From Bacteroidota bacterium (GTDB lineage Bacteria > Bacteroidota > Bacteroidia > Sphingobacteriales > Sphingobacteriaceae), in assembly GCA_013288685.1 (NCBI GenBank), contig JABDBM010000003.1, forward strand, positions 28,323-92,322: a DNA stretch of 64,000 nucleotides. Direction: 5' to 3'. A program made the translations under genes and the position numbers. A model generated the notes under the pieces. The model did not search any database and was not told the DNA's origin. It saw only the letters and a list, made by a program, of their open reading frames with translations. Positions 31,368 through 39,629 of this stretch are shown one piece after another. The first letter of the stretch is position 1; every line of letters starts with the position of its first letter.

Positions 31368-31521
31368 TTATATCGTAATTCCCCAATCCGAGCCTGTCGC
31401 CTGAACTATCGGGAGTCTATCATCTTATCAATAAGGGGAACATTGCCAAGATTAAGGTAATTGTCTTTATTATCTTTGTTGATTCACAAAACGTTTACGT
31501 AGATTTATATTTTATAATGAA

Positions 31522-31713
31522 ATGATCACCGACCAATCTAAACCTGAATCAACTGACGTACCTCAGACCATTTTTCAGCAGTTTATTCAAGACCTGCGCA
31601 AAACCGAAACTCCGCCGTCAATTGTTAACGAATTGGAAAAGCTAATCGCCAGCGGAAATCCGATTACTGACATAATTCTAAGGGCTGCTTTAACGAAGAA
31701 TATTGAAATATGA
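31522..31713 (+). CDS. Small hypothetical protein (63 aa) translationally coupled to the SMC-like ATPase
   Basis: Stop overlaps the ATG at 31710 (ATGA). Confidence 0.65.
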   Translation: MITDQSKPESTDVPQTIFQQFIQDLRKTETPPSIVNELEKLIASGNPITDIILRAALTKNIEI

Positions 31714-34163
31714 TCACCGTTAAGAAATTGGAGGTGTTTGAGTTTCGAGGTATTCGGCATCTTGAACTTGATTTCAAAGGAAAGAACTTTGCGATTTGCG
31801 GTAAAAATGGGACTGGTAAAAGTGGAATCGTCGATGCGCTCGAATTCGGGTTGACTGGTAACATATCCCGGCTTTCAGGTAGCGGCACTGGCGGTATCTC
31901 CATTAAAGATCACGCACCGCACGTTGACAGCCGCACAAGTCCAGCAAACGCCAAAGTCATATTAACAGTTTTTATCCCTTCGCTTAATAAAGAGGCGACC
32001 ATAGAACGTTCCGTCAGTGATATACAGAATCCTGTTATTAAACCCGCCTCGAAAGAAGTTATTGGAATGTTCGCGGAGGTTGCCAATCATTCGGAGTTCA
32101 CTTTATCCAGAAGACAGCTTATTAAATACGTAATTTCCACCCCTGGTGCAAGGGCTGAAGAAGTACAATCGTTGCTTAAACTGGATAAAGTCGAGACTTT
32201 GCGCCAACAGCTTCAAAGAATAGCAAATGCTCATAAAAAGGACGTAAATCCGCTCAAAACGCAGAAAGATGAGGCTGCGAAAAATCTCACTGTTGCATTA
32301 GGCGTAGCCGAGCTGAATCCGGAAAAGGTTTTGGCTGCTGTTAATGAAAAGCGTGATATTCTTGGACTACCCAAGATTATTGAATTGATGTCGACGACCA
32401 ACCTCAGTGACGGGATGACCGTAGTAACAGAGAAAGCCAGTACAATATCCAAGCCCCATGCGCTTTTTGAAATGGAGACACTGGATCAGGCACTGAAAGC
32501 ATACCATAAATTGAGCAAAGATGAGACGTTGTCCGCCTTTATCACGAAAATAGATGCATTAAGCAAAGATCCGGCATTATTGACAGGGTTAAGCCGGGAA
32601 GGGTTTTTACGAACGGCTATGACAATAGTCGACGATGACTTTTGTCCTGTCTGTGACAGTGAGCTGGGACTGGAGGAAATCAAAACAGTTATCCAAAATA
32701 AACTTAATATTTTCGAAGAGGTTTCCGAAAGACGGAAAGGTTTGGAAGCTGAATTAACCCCATACACCCAAAAGATAAGAGATCTGATAGCTGCGATCCA
32801 AGTAGTAAAGGATTATGGTAAGTCATTAAAGCCAGTGATTAACACTAAACAATTTGATGATCTTATAGTGGCGCTTCAAACCAGTATGTTCCGCCTCAAC
32901 TCATTTCTGCCAATATCGGAGTTGCTTGAGGCATTAAATGGCTATGGGGAATATCCCCGAAACATTGATCTTCTCGCAGCAGATTTGTTAAGAGGGATAC
33001 AGAGAATACCCGAGCCAACTCAGCAAGATGCGGCACGCACGTATCTTATTATCGCCCAGGAAAGAATGGTCCATTACAGGGAGACGGCGTCAAAACACCG
33101 ACAAGCTGAAGAACAGGCAAAGGTCAGTATTGGCGTATTCGAAACCTATGCTAAGGTGGCGACATCAACTTTGGAAGGCTTATATAAGGATGTAGAAAGT
33201 AATTTTGTAGAATTATATCGCTTCATCAACAATGATGATGAAGCGGAATTCACAGCGCAATTGACCCCGTCAATGGGCAAGCTCGGGTTTGATGTTGATT
33301 TTTACGGCCGGGGGTATTTTCCGCCCGGTGCGTATCATAGCGAAGGCCATCAGGATGGCATGGGGCTTTGCTTGTATCTAGCCCTGATGAAACATATATT
33401 AAGGGACAACTTTACTTTTTCCGTTTTGGACGACGTACTAATGTCAGTGGATAGCGGACATCGGCGGGAGGTTTGCAAATTGCTGAAAGAGAAATTTCCT
33501 AATACCCAGTTTATCATTACCACACATGACCAAGTTTGGCTGAAGCATATGGCTACAGCCGGTCTCATTCAAGGCAAATCCTCTATTTTGTTCCGTAAAT
33601 GGAGTGTCGATAGCGGTCCAAACCAGTGGAATGACCAAGACGTTTGGAGCGAAATTTGGGTCCACATAAAAATGAATGATGTGCGCAGCGCGGCTGCCTT
33701 GTTGCGCCACTATCTTGAATATTTGTCAGGCGAGATTTGCCACAATCTTCGCGCAAGGGTTGAATTCCGTGCAGACGCACAATATAGCTTGGGTGATCTA
33801 CTGCCTCAAGCAACCGCTCAATTTAGTAAGCTACTGAGTGACGCAGAGAAATCGGCCCGTTCCTGGGGAAAAACCGATGAGGCGGATCAGGTCGCAGCAA
33901 GGCTATCTAAATTCAGAAGCTTAGTAACACGATCAAATATTGAACAGTGGCAGATCAATCCAAGTGTGCATTATACCGAGTGGCCAAACTTGGAGGGTAC
34001 TGATTTTGTACCTGTTTATAATGCTTTTAAGGAACTCACCGAAGCGCTTTCATGCCCTGTCTTGGATTGTAGCTCATTATATTACTTAGTTTTGGAAAAA
34101 AACAGTCCATCTGTATTGCGTTGTTCATGCGGCACCACCAGTTTAAATCTTGTAAAGAAATGA
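31710..34163 (+). CDS. SMC/RecF-like AAA ATPase
   Basis: 817 aa; Walker A CGKNGTGKSGIVDAL, central CPVC hook-like motif, GxGLCLYLALMKHIL, Walker B FSVLDDVLMSVD, TTHD H-loop, C-terminal Cys-rich tail (CPVLDC...CSCG). Confidence 0.85.
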   Translation: MITVKKLEVFEFRGIRHLELDFKGKNFAICGKNGTGKSGIVDALEFGLTGNISRLSGSGTGGISIKDHAPHVDSRTSPANAKVILTVFIPSLNKEATIERSVSDIQNPVIKPASKEVIGMFAEVANHSEFTLSRRQLIKYVISTPGARAEEVQSLLKLDKVETLRQQLQRIANAHKKDVNPLKTQKDEAAKNLTVALGVAELNPEKVLAAVNEKRDILGLPKIIELMSTTNLSDGMTVVTEKASTISKPHALFEMETLDQALKAYHKLSKDETLSAFITKIDALSKDPALLTGLSREGFLRTAMTIVDDDFCPVCDSELGLEEIKTVIQNKLNIFEEVSERRKGLEAELTPYTQKIRDLIAAIQVVKDYGKSLKPVINTKQFDDLIVALQTSMFRLNSFLPISELLEALNGYGEYPRNIDLLAADLLRGIQRIPEPTQQDAARTYLIIAQERMVHYRETASKHRQAEEQAKVSIGVFETYAKVATSTLEGLYKDVESNFVELYRFINNDDEAEFTAQLTPSMGKLGFDVDFYGRGYFPPGAYHSEGHQDGMGLCLYLALMKHILRDNFTFSVLDDVLMSVDSGHRREVCKLLKEKFPNTQFIITTHDQVWLKHMATAGLIQGKSSILFRKWSVDSGPNQWNDQDVWSEIWVHIKMNDVRSAAALLRHYLEYLSGEICHNLRARVEFRADAQYSLGDLLPQATAQFSKLLSDAEKSARSWGKTDEADQVAARLSKFRSLVTRSNIEQWQINPSVHYTEWPNLEGTDFVPVYNAFKELTEALSCPVLDCSSLYYLVLEKNSPSVLRCSCGTTSLNLVKK

Positions 34164-34202
34164 GTATACGTATAGGGAACTACAATTTTCTTGGCTCAGA
34201 AA

Positions 34203-34268
34203 ATGCCCCGCCCAGCCAAGCGGGGACGCTTGGCTGAATGCCGTTTTGAGCGTCCACGCTCACGATGC
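34203..34268. repeat. Palindromic repeat, inverted copy of 30261-30326
   Basis: Contains gagcgtccacgctc and agcggggacgct palindromes. Confidence 0.6.
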
Positions 34269-34343
34269 CAAGTGTTTAAGTGTGGACGCTCATATCTTGA
34301 ACAGGCGAAACATCATTCCCGAAAAGAAATTTGCAAACTGCAT

Positions 34344-36068
34344 TTATACCCCGCCATTATCCGCTTCGGCTTCTGATAGATGGTTTGGTTGCCAAATGCT
34401 ATTACTACCTTCCACCGGAATGGAGTTTGCGCGGGGGATTGTCCTTTCTAAATGCTCCGTTATAACCGGCGAAAGCAGTATCTCGATTATTGACGTTTTG
34501 TAGTCCGCATCAGGGTTGGGATTTAGGTGGGTCATTGTTGTTTGTACATCCCGCATCAGCACCTGCGGCAGCAATATATAGGGTGTTACCGTCGTCCTGC
34601 TCGCTGCGGCGAAGCAATTTGCGCCGGGCGTTGTGCTTTGTATATCATCGGTTGGGGTATGCACGGCGATGGTATAGTTAGTTAACCCATTTTGGTCATT
34701 GGTCATTGGGTCATCCGCATATCCTTTTTGGTCATTGGTCATTGGGTCATCCGCATATCCTTTTTGGTCATTGGTCATTGGGTCATCCGCGTAATCTTCA
34801 AATTGGCTAATTTTAAAATCTTCAAATTTGTCCTCATCTGCACATCCACGCATCTGCACATCTGCCCATCCTCCCTCATTTTCAAATTGACTAATTTTCA
34901 AATCTTCAAATCCCTCCTCATCTGCACATCCTCGCATCTGCACATCTGCACATTCGATAAGCCGGTTAACGGTACCCAAGCCTATTCCCAGCTGTTTACT
35001 GATTTCGCGCTGGCTGAGGCCTCCGGCGGTGAGGGCGGCTACTTTTTTGGCGAGTTGCTGCCGGGCGGCGGCGGTGCGGGTTTGGAGGTGATGATGTTCG
35101 GCGCTGTAGCCCTCGAACTTGAAATGTAAAAATGTGCCGGGCTTTTGGATGCGGCACAGGCATACGTTGTCGTCGCCGTAGCGCTGGCGGGTGTTGCGCT
35201 GTTTGATTTGTTTGAGGTAACACAGATGATTGCCGGTGGTGCTTTTGCCGATGGCGAAGGCGCTGTCGGCAAAGTTGATGAGCAGCTTGCTGCCGTGCAG
35301 GTCGTCGGCGCTGATGGGTTGTGTGGGGTTGCGTCGTTTTGGGGTGTGCGCCAGCACCAGGATTGACAGCTTGTGGTCGGTTTTTAGCGTTTTGAGGCTT
35401 TTCATCAGCGAAAGCGCCACCACCGAATTTTCGGTGCCGCCGCGCAGGCAGGTAATGTTATCAATAATAAGCACGGTGGCCTTAGTCATCCGTACTTTAT
35501 ACTCAATGGCCGCAATGAGCAGTGCATTTTCGTCGACATTGGGCGGCGGGTCGGGTATGAAATTGTATTCGGCACGGTAAAAATTATCGGAGAATATATG
35601 GTCATCGTCGCCATTGCTGTACCGTAGTCCGAATTGTGCCCGGGTAAGTTCGAAATCGATATAGAGCACACGGGCGGGCGGCGCCTGGCAGGGAAACGGT
35701 GCAATGCTGCGCCCGCGTGCAATGCTTTCGCCAATCTGTACGGCCAGCACCGACTTGCCGATATTGCTGTCGGCAAACAGCATGCACAGTTCGCCCTGGT
35801 GCCATAGTTCGCCAAACAGCATTTTGGCTTTGGGTTCGCGCCGGGCCAGCTCCATCCAGCGGCTGCCTTTTTCAACCGTAAACAGGCGGTGACTGTCTTC
35901 GGGACTGGGCATTTCCGGTTCGGGGCGTTTTTTTCTTTTAGCCGGACGGTATGGCAGTCCGCGGGTTTCGGCGCGGAGCTGATCGATGTAGGAAGGGCGT
36001 TCAGTGGGTGATGGGGTGGTGGGCATGGTAATGTGTTTGTTTGTTACAGGCATGGCGGGTTGACTCAC
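34344..36068 (-). CDS. RecA-like (AAA_25/RepA-type) ATPase with HTH and a repetitive C-terminus
   Basis: 574 aa; Walker A FADSNIGKSVLAVQI, ARVLYIDFELT, VLIIDNITCLR, LSQREISKQLGIGLGTVNRLI HTH; then tandem YADDPMTNDQKG. Confidence 0.8.
   Translation of the reverse strand: MSQPAMPVTNKHITMPTTPSPTERPSYIDQLRAETRGLPYRPAKRKKRPEPEMPSPEDSHRLFTVEKGSRWMELARREPKAKMLFGELWHQGELCMLFADSNIGKSVLAVQIGESIARGRSIAPFPCQAPPARVLYIDFELTRAQFGLRYSNGDDDHIFSDNFYRAEYNFIPDPPPNVDENALLIAAIEYKVRMTKATVLIIDNITCLRGGTENSVVALSLMKSLKTLKTDHKLSILVLAHTPKRRNPTQPISADDLHGSKLLINFADSAFAIGKSTTGNHLCYLKQIKQRNTRQRYGDDNVCLCRIQKPGTFLHFKFEGYSAEHHHLQTRTAAARQQLAKKVAALTAGGLSQREISKQLGIGLGTVNRLIECADVQMRGCADEEGFEDLKISQFENEGGWADVQMRGCADEDKFEDFKISQFEDYADDPMTNDQKGYADDPMTNDQKGYADDPMTNDQNGLTNYTIAVHTPTDDIQSTTPGANCFAAASRTTVTPYILLPQVLMRDVQTTMTHLNPNPDADYKTSIIEILLSPVITEHLERTIPRANSIPVEGSNSIWQPNHLSEAEADNGGV
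34690..34797. repeat. 36-bp tandem repeat x3 in coding frame (YADDPMTNDQKG)
   Basis: ttttggtcattggtcattgggtcatccgcatatcc, period 36. Confidence 0.9.
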
Positions 36069-36190
36069 CCCCTGTCATCGCTTCGCTCGACATCCCCCTC
36101 TCTACTGCGTAGAGAGGGGGAAAGACCAGGGGGGCCCCATCTTTGCGCAGCAGAGAGGGGTGCCGGCGAAGCACGGCGGGGTGAGTCAAC
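36059..36190. repeat. IR-bounded palindromic element, unit A
   Basis: gttgactcacccc...ggggtgagtcaac termini; internal ccccctctctactgcgtagagaggggg. Confidence 0.9.
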
Positions 36191-36218
36191 TGGGCCGCGT
36201 GCTTAGACTGCAGGCATT

Positions 36219-36357
36219 GTTGACCCACCCCCGACCTTCGCTGCGCTTGGCCACCCCTCTCTACCATGTAGAGAGGGGGAAATAAGGAACAAATGTAGCT
36301 TCCCCCTCTTTGCGCAGCAGAGAGGGGTGCCGGCGAAGCACGGCGGGGTGAGTTAAC
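36219..36357. repeat. IR-bounded palindromic element, unit B
   Basis: gttgacccaccccc...ggggtgagttaac; same interior as unit C. Confidence 0.9.
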
Positions 36358-36385
36358 TGGGCCGCGTGCTTAGGCTGCAGGCATT

Positions 36386-36525
36386 GTTGACTCACCCCCG
36401 ACCTTCGCTGCGCTTGGCCACCCGCTCTCTACGATGTAGAGAGGGGGAAATAAGGAACAAATGTAGCTTCCCCCTCTTTGCGCAGCAGAGAGGGGTGCCG
36501 GCGAAGCACGGCGGGGTGAGTCAAC
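36386..36525. repeat. IR-bounded palindromic element, unit C
   Basis: gttgactcaccccc...ggggtgagtcaac; 167-bp period with unit B. Confidence 0.9.
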
Positions 36526-36608
36526 TGGGCCGCGTGCTTAGAGCGCTACTGAAACGATATTTTTTTGAACACGGATTGTTGCAGCGCATATTTTTTCTAT
36601 TTTTAAGG

Positions 36609-36971
36609 ATGCCATCGATAATCGAATTTTGCCGTGAATTACGTCAGCGCGAAACGCCTGCGGAAAAATTATTATGGCAACACCTTCGCAATCGAAAGTT
36701 TTATGGTCGGAAATTCCTGCGGCAACACCCTATTTGGGTTGAGAATACGTTCGGCAAATATTTGTATTACATCCCTGATTTTTATTGCCACGAAGCGAAA
36801 TTGGTGATAGAAGCTGATGGGCCGATTCACTTGCTGAAAAAGGACTATGACAAAAATCGGGACGCGGTACTGAACGCACTGGGATTAACTATAGTTAGAT
36901 TCGACAACGATGAAATTCTTAATGATTTGCAGATGGTTCTGGATAAGATAAAGAACCTTCTGGAAAGCTGA
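36609..36971 (+). CDS. DUF559 (Vsr-like fold) endonuclease-domain protein
   Basis: 120 aa; RELRQRETPAEKLLWQHLRNRKFYGRKFLRQHPIW...YIPDFYCHEAKLVIEADGPIH, typical DUF559; ATG at 36609 chosen because the longer ORF reads through repeat unit C. Confidence 0.88.
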   Translation: MPSIIEFCRELRQRETPAEKLLWQHLRNRKFYGRKFLRQHPIWVENTFGKYLYYIPDFYCHEAKLVIEADGPIHLLKKDYDKNRDAVLNALGLTIVRFDNDEILNDLQMVLDKIKNLLES

Positions 36972-36984
36972 CTTCGCCCCGATA

Positions 36985-37137
36985 GTTGACTCACCCCCTG
37001 TCGTCGCTTCGCTCGACATCCCCCTCTCTACTGCGTAGAGAGGGGGAAAAATGCAGGGTGGAATGCAGCTTCCCCCTCTTTGCGCAGCAGAGAGGGGTGC
37101 CGGCGAAGCCCGGCGGGGTGAGTTAACTACGCTGGGC
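36985..37137. repeat. IR-bounded palindromic element, unit D
   Basis: gttgactcacccc...ggggtgagttaac, immediately after the DUF559 stop codon. Confidence 0.9.
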
Positions 37138-37240
37138 AAGGTTAGCATCTGGATAACGATTACAACAAATTTAAGTAGTTGCACTGGATGATGTGGTGAC
37201 AGTGTTTTGTCAGTGATTGGGTACAGGCAGGTACAAACCA

Positions 37241-37485
37241 AGGGCCATCGGCCCGAACGATGTTATTTCCACGGGTTAAAACCCGTGGAAATTGACAAAC
37301 AAACACAAGAGTGCCATCGGCACGACCCATGTTTTTGCCTAAATCCAGGTATCGTCAATTCATTCGAACAATGTATATCACGCTTTGATGATATGGGCCG
37401 AACCTACGGTTCTCCATCTGTTTTTCCATGGCTGATTTCCACGGGTTAAAATCCGCGGCTACAAGATTGATCGAGGCTACGCCTC
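37241..37485. mobile_element. Non-autonomous derivative of the IS200/IS605-like element at 211-886 (no tnpA)
   Basis: Same ordered palindromes: gggccatcggccc, acgggttaaaacccgt, gtgccatcggcac ... gaacctacggttc, acgggttaaaatccg, gaggctacgcctc. Confidence 0.65.
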
Positions 37486-37830
37486 TTTTTTTCTCAAAAA
37501 TTTACTGTTAAAAAGCATGGAACGCCTGACTGTCAGTTAGTTTCGTAGTCACTGTTGGGTATTAATTCAAATAGCTATTGATTATCAGCCACTTAGCTAA
37601 ATTAAATCAAAATAAAAAATTAAACACCTGATAATGAGTATATTTCAAAATCAAGTAAGTGTTCCAAAATGTAAAAGTGGAACGCTTGCCTGCATCGGGT
37701 AATCCCCCTAACCCGCTCGCCCACCCCCGTTATTCCCACAAATACCCAACGATAGCCCGTAAAAATCACGTTGCAACATCCACTTTTCCCAAAAAAGCTT
37801 GTAACTTCAAATCCTCTTAAGCAACTAACT

Positions 37831-38475
37831 ATGGAAGACGACAAAAGCCTCTTAAAGCCCCAACAGGGGCTCCACCCGGAGGATAATTCGCGACGCAATT
37901 TCCTGAAGCAATCAACCCTGTTAACTGCTGTGGCGCTTACGCCCGTTGCGGCCGTTAAAGCTGCCGAAAGCCACATGGACGAAAAAATAGCCGAAGCCTT
38001 TGAAAAGCTGCCGCTAAAAATGGAAGTGAACGGCGTGGCCAAAAGCTTACAGGTGGAACCGCGTGCCACCCTGCTGGATATCCTGCGCGAACAGCTTGAC
38101 CTTACCGGCACCAAAAAGGGCTGTGATCATGGTCAGTGTGGCGCCTGCACCGTGCATGTGGACGGTCACCGTGTAAACTCCTGCCTCACGCTGGGCATTA
38201 TGGTAAACGGCAAAAAGATCACCACCATAGAAGGTCTGGCCAAAGGCGACGACCTGCACCCCATGCAGGAAGCCTTCCTGAAACACGACGGCTTCCAGTG
38301 CGGCTATTGCACACCGGGACAAATCATGTCGGCCGTGGCCTGTATCCGCGAGGGTCATGCCAATTCCGAAATGGAGATTCGCGAATACATGAGCGGCAAC
38401 ATCTGCCGTTGCGGGGCCTATCCCAACATCGTAAACGCCATACAGGAAGTTAAGGAAGGAGGAATTGCCGTATGA
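37831..38475 (+). CDS. paoA: Molybdenum hydroxylase [2Fe-2S] subunit (PaoA/YagT-like), Tat signal
   Basis: RRNFLKQSTLLTAVALT Tat-like signal; CDHGQCGACTVHVDG and CGYCTPGQ...CRCGAYPNI cluster motifs. Confidence 0.9.
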   Translation: MEDDKSLLKPQQGLHPEDNSRRNFLKQSTLLTAVALTPVAAVKAAESHMDEKIAEAFEKLPLKMEVNGVAKSLQVEPRATLLDILREQLDLTGTKKGCDHGQCGACTVHVDGHRVNSCLTLGIMVNGKKITTIEGLAKGDDLHPMQEAFLKHDGFQCGYCTPGQIMSAVACIREGHANSEMEIREYMSGNICRCGAYPNIVNAIQEVKEGGIAV

Positions 38476-39452
38476 AACAGTTTCAATACATCCGCCCCGC
38501 CACACAGCAAAACGTGCTGGATGCCATCACCAAGTCCGGCACAAAAATCATCGCCGGCGGCACCAACCTGGTGGACCTGATGAAGCGCGGCGTTACCGCC
38601 CCCGATAAACTGGTGGATATAAACCATCTGCCGCTAAAAGGTATAACGCCAACAAAATCCGGATTACATATAGGCGCATTGGCGCTAAACAGCGTTGTTT
38701 CAGAAAATGCGTTGGTGCTGCAAAAGCACCCGCTGTTGTCGCTGGCACTAAAAGCCGGGGCATCGCCGCAGCTGCGCAACATGGCCACCGTTGGCGGCAA
38801 TATGATGCAACGCACCCGTTGCACCTATTTTTATGATACCACCATGCCCTGCAACAAGCGGGAACCGGGAACCGGCTGCGGCGCTATGGAGGGCTATAAC
38901 CGCATGCATGCCATTTTCGGCGCAAGTCAGCAATGTATTGCCGTACACCCCAGCGATATGTGCGTGGGCTTAGCAGCCCTGGATGCCGTGGTGATCATTG
39001 CCGGTAAAAAAGGCGAAAGGCGTATCCCATTTGTTGATTTCCACCGCCTGCCCGAAGATCATCCGGAAACGGATAACCACCTGGCCAAAGATGAGCTGAT
39101 TGTAGGTGTAGAGATTCCCGATAATAACTTCGCCAAAAACAGCTACTACCTAAAAGTGCGCGACAGGCAATCTTATGCCTTTGCCCTGGTATCGGTAGCA
39201 GCAGCGCTGGACATCAGCGGCGGCCTCATCAAACAGGCGCGGTTGGCTATGGGCGGCGTGGCGCATAAGCCATGGCGCTTGTACGATGCCGAGAAATCGC
39301 TGGTGGGCAAGGCCCCAACCGAAGAAAACTTTAAAGTGGCTGCACAAATTGCCATGCAAGGCGCAAAGGCTTACGAATACAATGCCTTTAAACTAAAACT
39401 GGCCCCCGCAAGCATCAGCGAAGCGCTGAAACATGCGGCAGGAGTGGTGTAG
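38472..39452 (+). CDS. paoB: Molybdenum hydroxylase FAD-binding subunit (PaoB/YagS-like)
   Basis: IIAGGTNLVDLMK, ATVGGNMMQRTRCTYFYDTTMPCNKREPGTGC; overlaps the upstream gene by 4 bp. Confidence 0.9.
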   Translation: MKQFQYIRPATQQNVLDAITKSGTKIIAGGTNLVDLMKRGVTAPDKLVDINHLPLKGITPTKSGLHIGALALNSVVSENALVLQKHPLLSLALKAGASPQLRNMATVGGNMMQRTRCTYFYDTTMPCNKREPGTGCGAMEGYNRMHAIFGASQQCIAVHPSDMCVGLAALDAVVIIAGKKGERRIPFVDFHRLPEDHPETDNHLAKDELIVGVEIPDNNFAKNSYYLKVRDRQSYAFALVSVAAALDISGGLIKQARLAMGGVAHKPWRLYDAEKSLVGKAPTEENFKVAAQIAMQGAKAYEYNAFKLKLAPASISEALKHAAGVV

Positions 39453-39454
39453 TT

Positions 39455-39570
39455 TTTTCTTTTGTCATCCTGAGCGCAGCGAAGGATCTTCTTCACCATG
39501 CCCGCGAACTATGCTAATTAGCCATTGCAGGGCGTAGAAGATTCTTCGCTGCGCTCAGGATGACAAATCG
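39455..39570. repeat. Large inverted repeat gtcatcctgagcgcagcgaaggatctt ... aagattcttcgctgcgctcaggatgac
   Basis: Direct reading of both arms. Confidence 0.9.
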
Positions 39571-39629
39571 CTTTAAGAAATTGCCCGTATGCCATCAATG
39601 ACCTAATGACCTAATGACTTAATGACCAA

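Noticed and set aside
30513-34163. Calling the PIN/ATPase locus a known Lamassu, Septu or Wadjet system
   Set aside because: SMC-like ATPase alone is not diagnostic; partner genes do not match those systems as I know them and no search could be run.
34690-34955. Possible CRISPR array
   Set aside because: Repeats are contiguous (36-bp and ~93-bp tandem) with no variable spacers, lie in an ORF and keep the reading frame.
34996-35892. Pro/Ala-rich ORFs on both strands over the RecA-like ATPase
   Set aside because: Frame shadows of a GC-rich coding region; the 34344-36068 frame carries Walker motifs and an HTH.
36366-36608. N-terminal 81-aa extension of the DUF559 ORF
   Set aside because: It is translation of palindromic repeat unit C; domain similarity begins at MPSIIEFCRELRQRETPAEKLLW.
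36059-37137. Possible CRISPR-like array from four similar units
   Set aside because: Units are 132-153 bp with palindromic interiors and terminal IRs; linkers are homologous, not unique spacers, and no cas genes are present.
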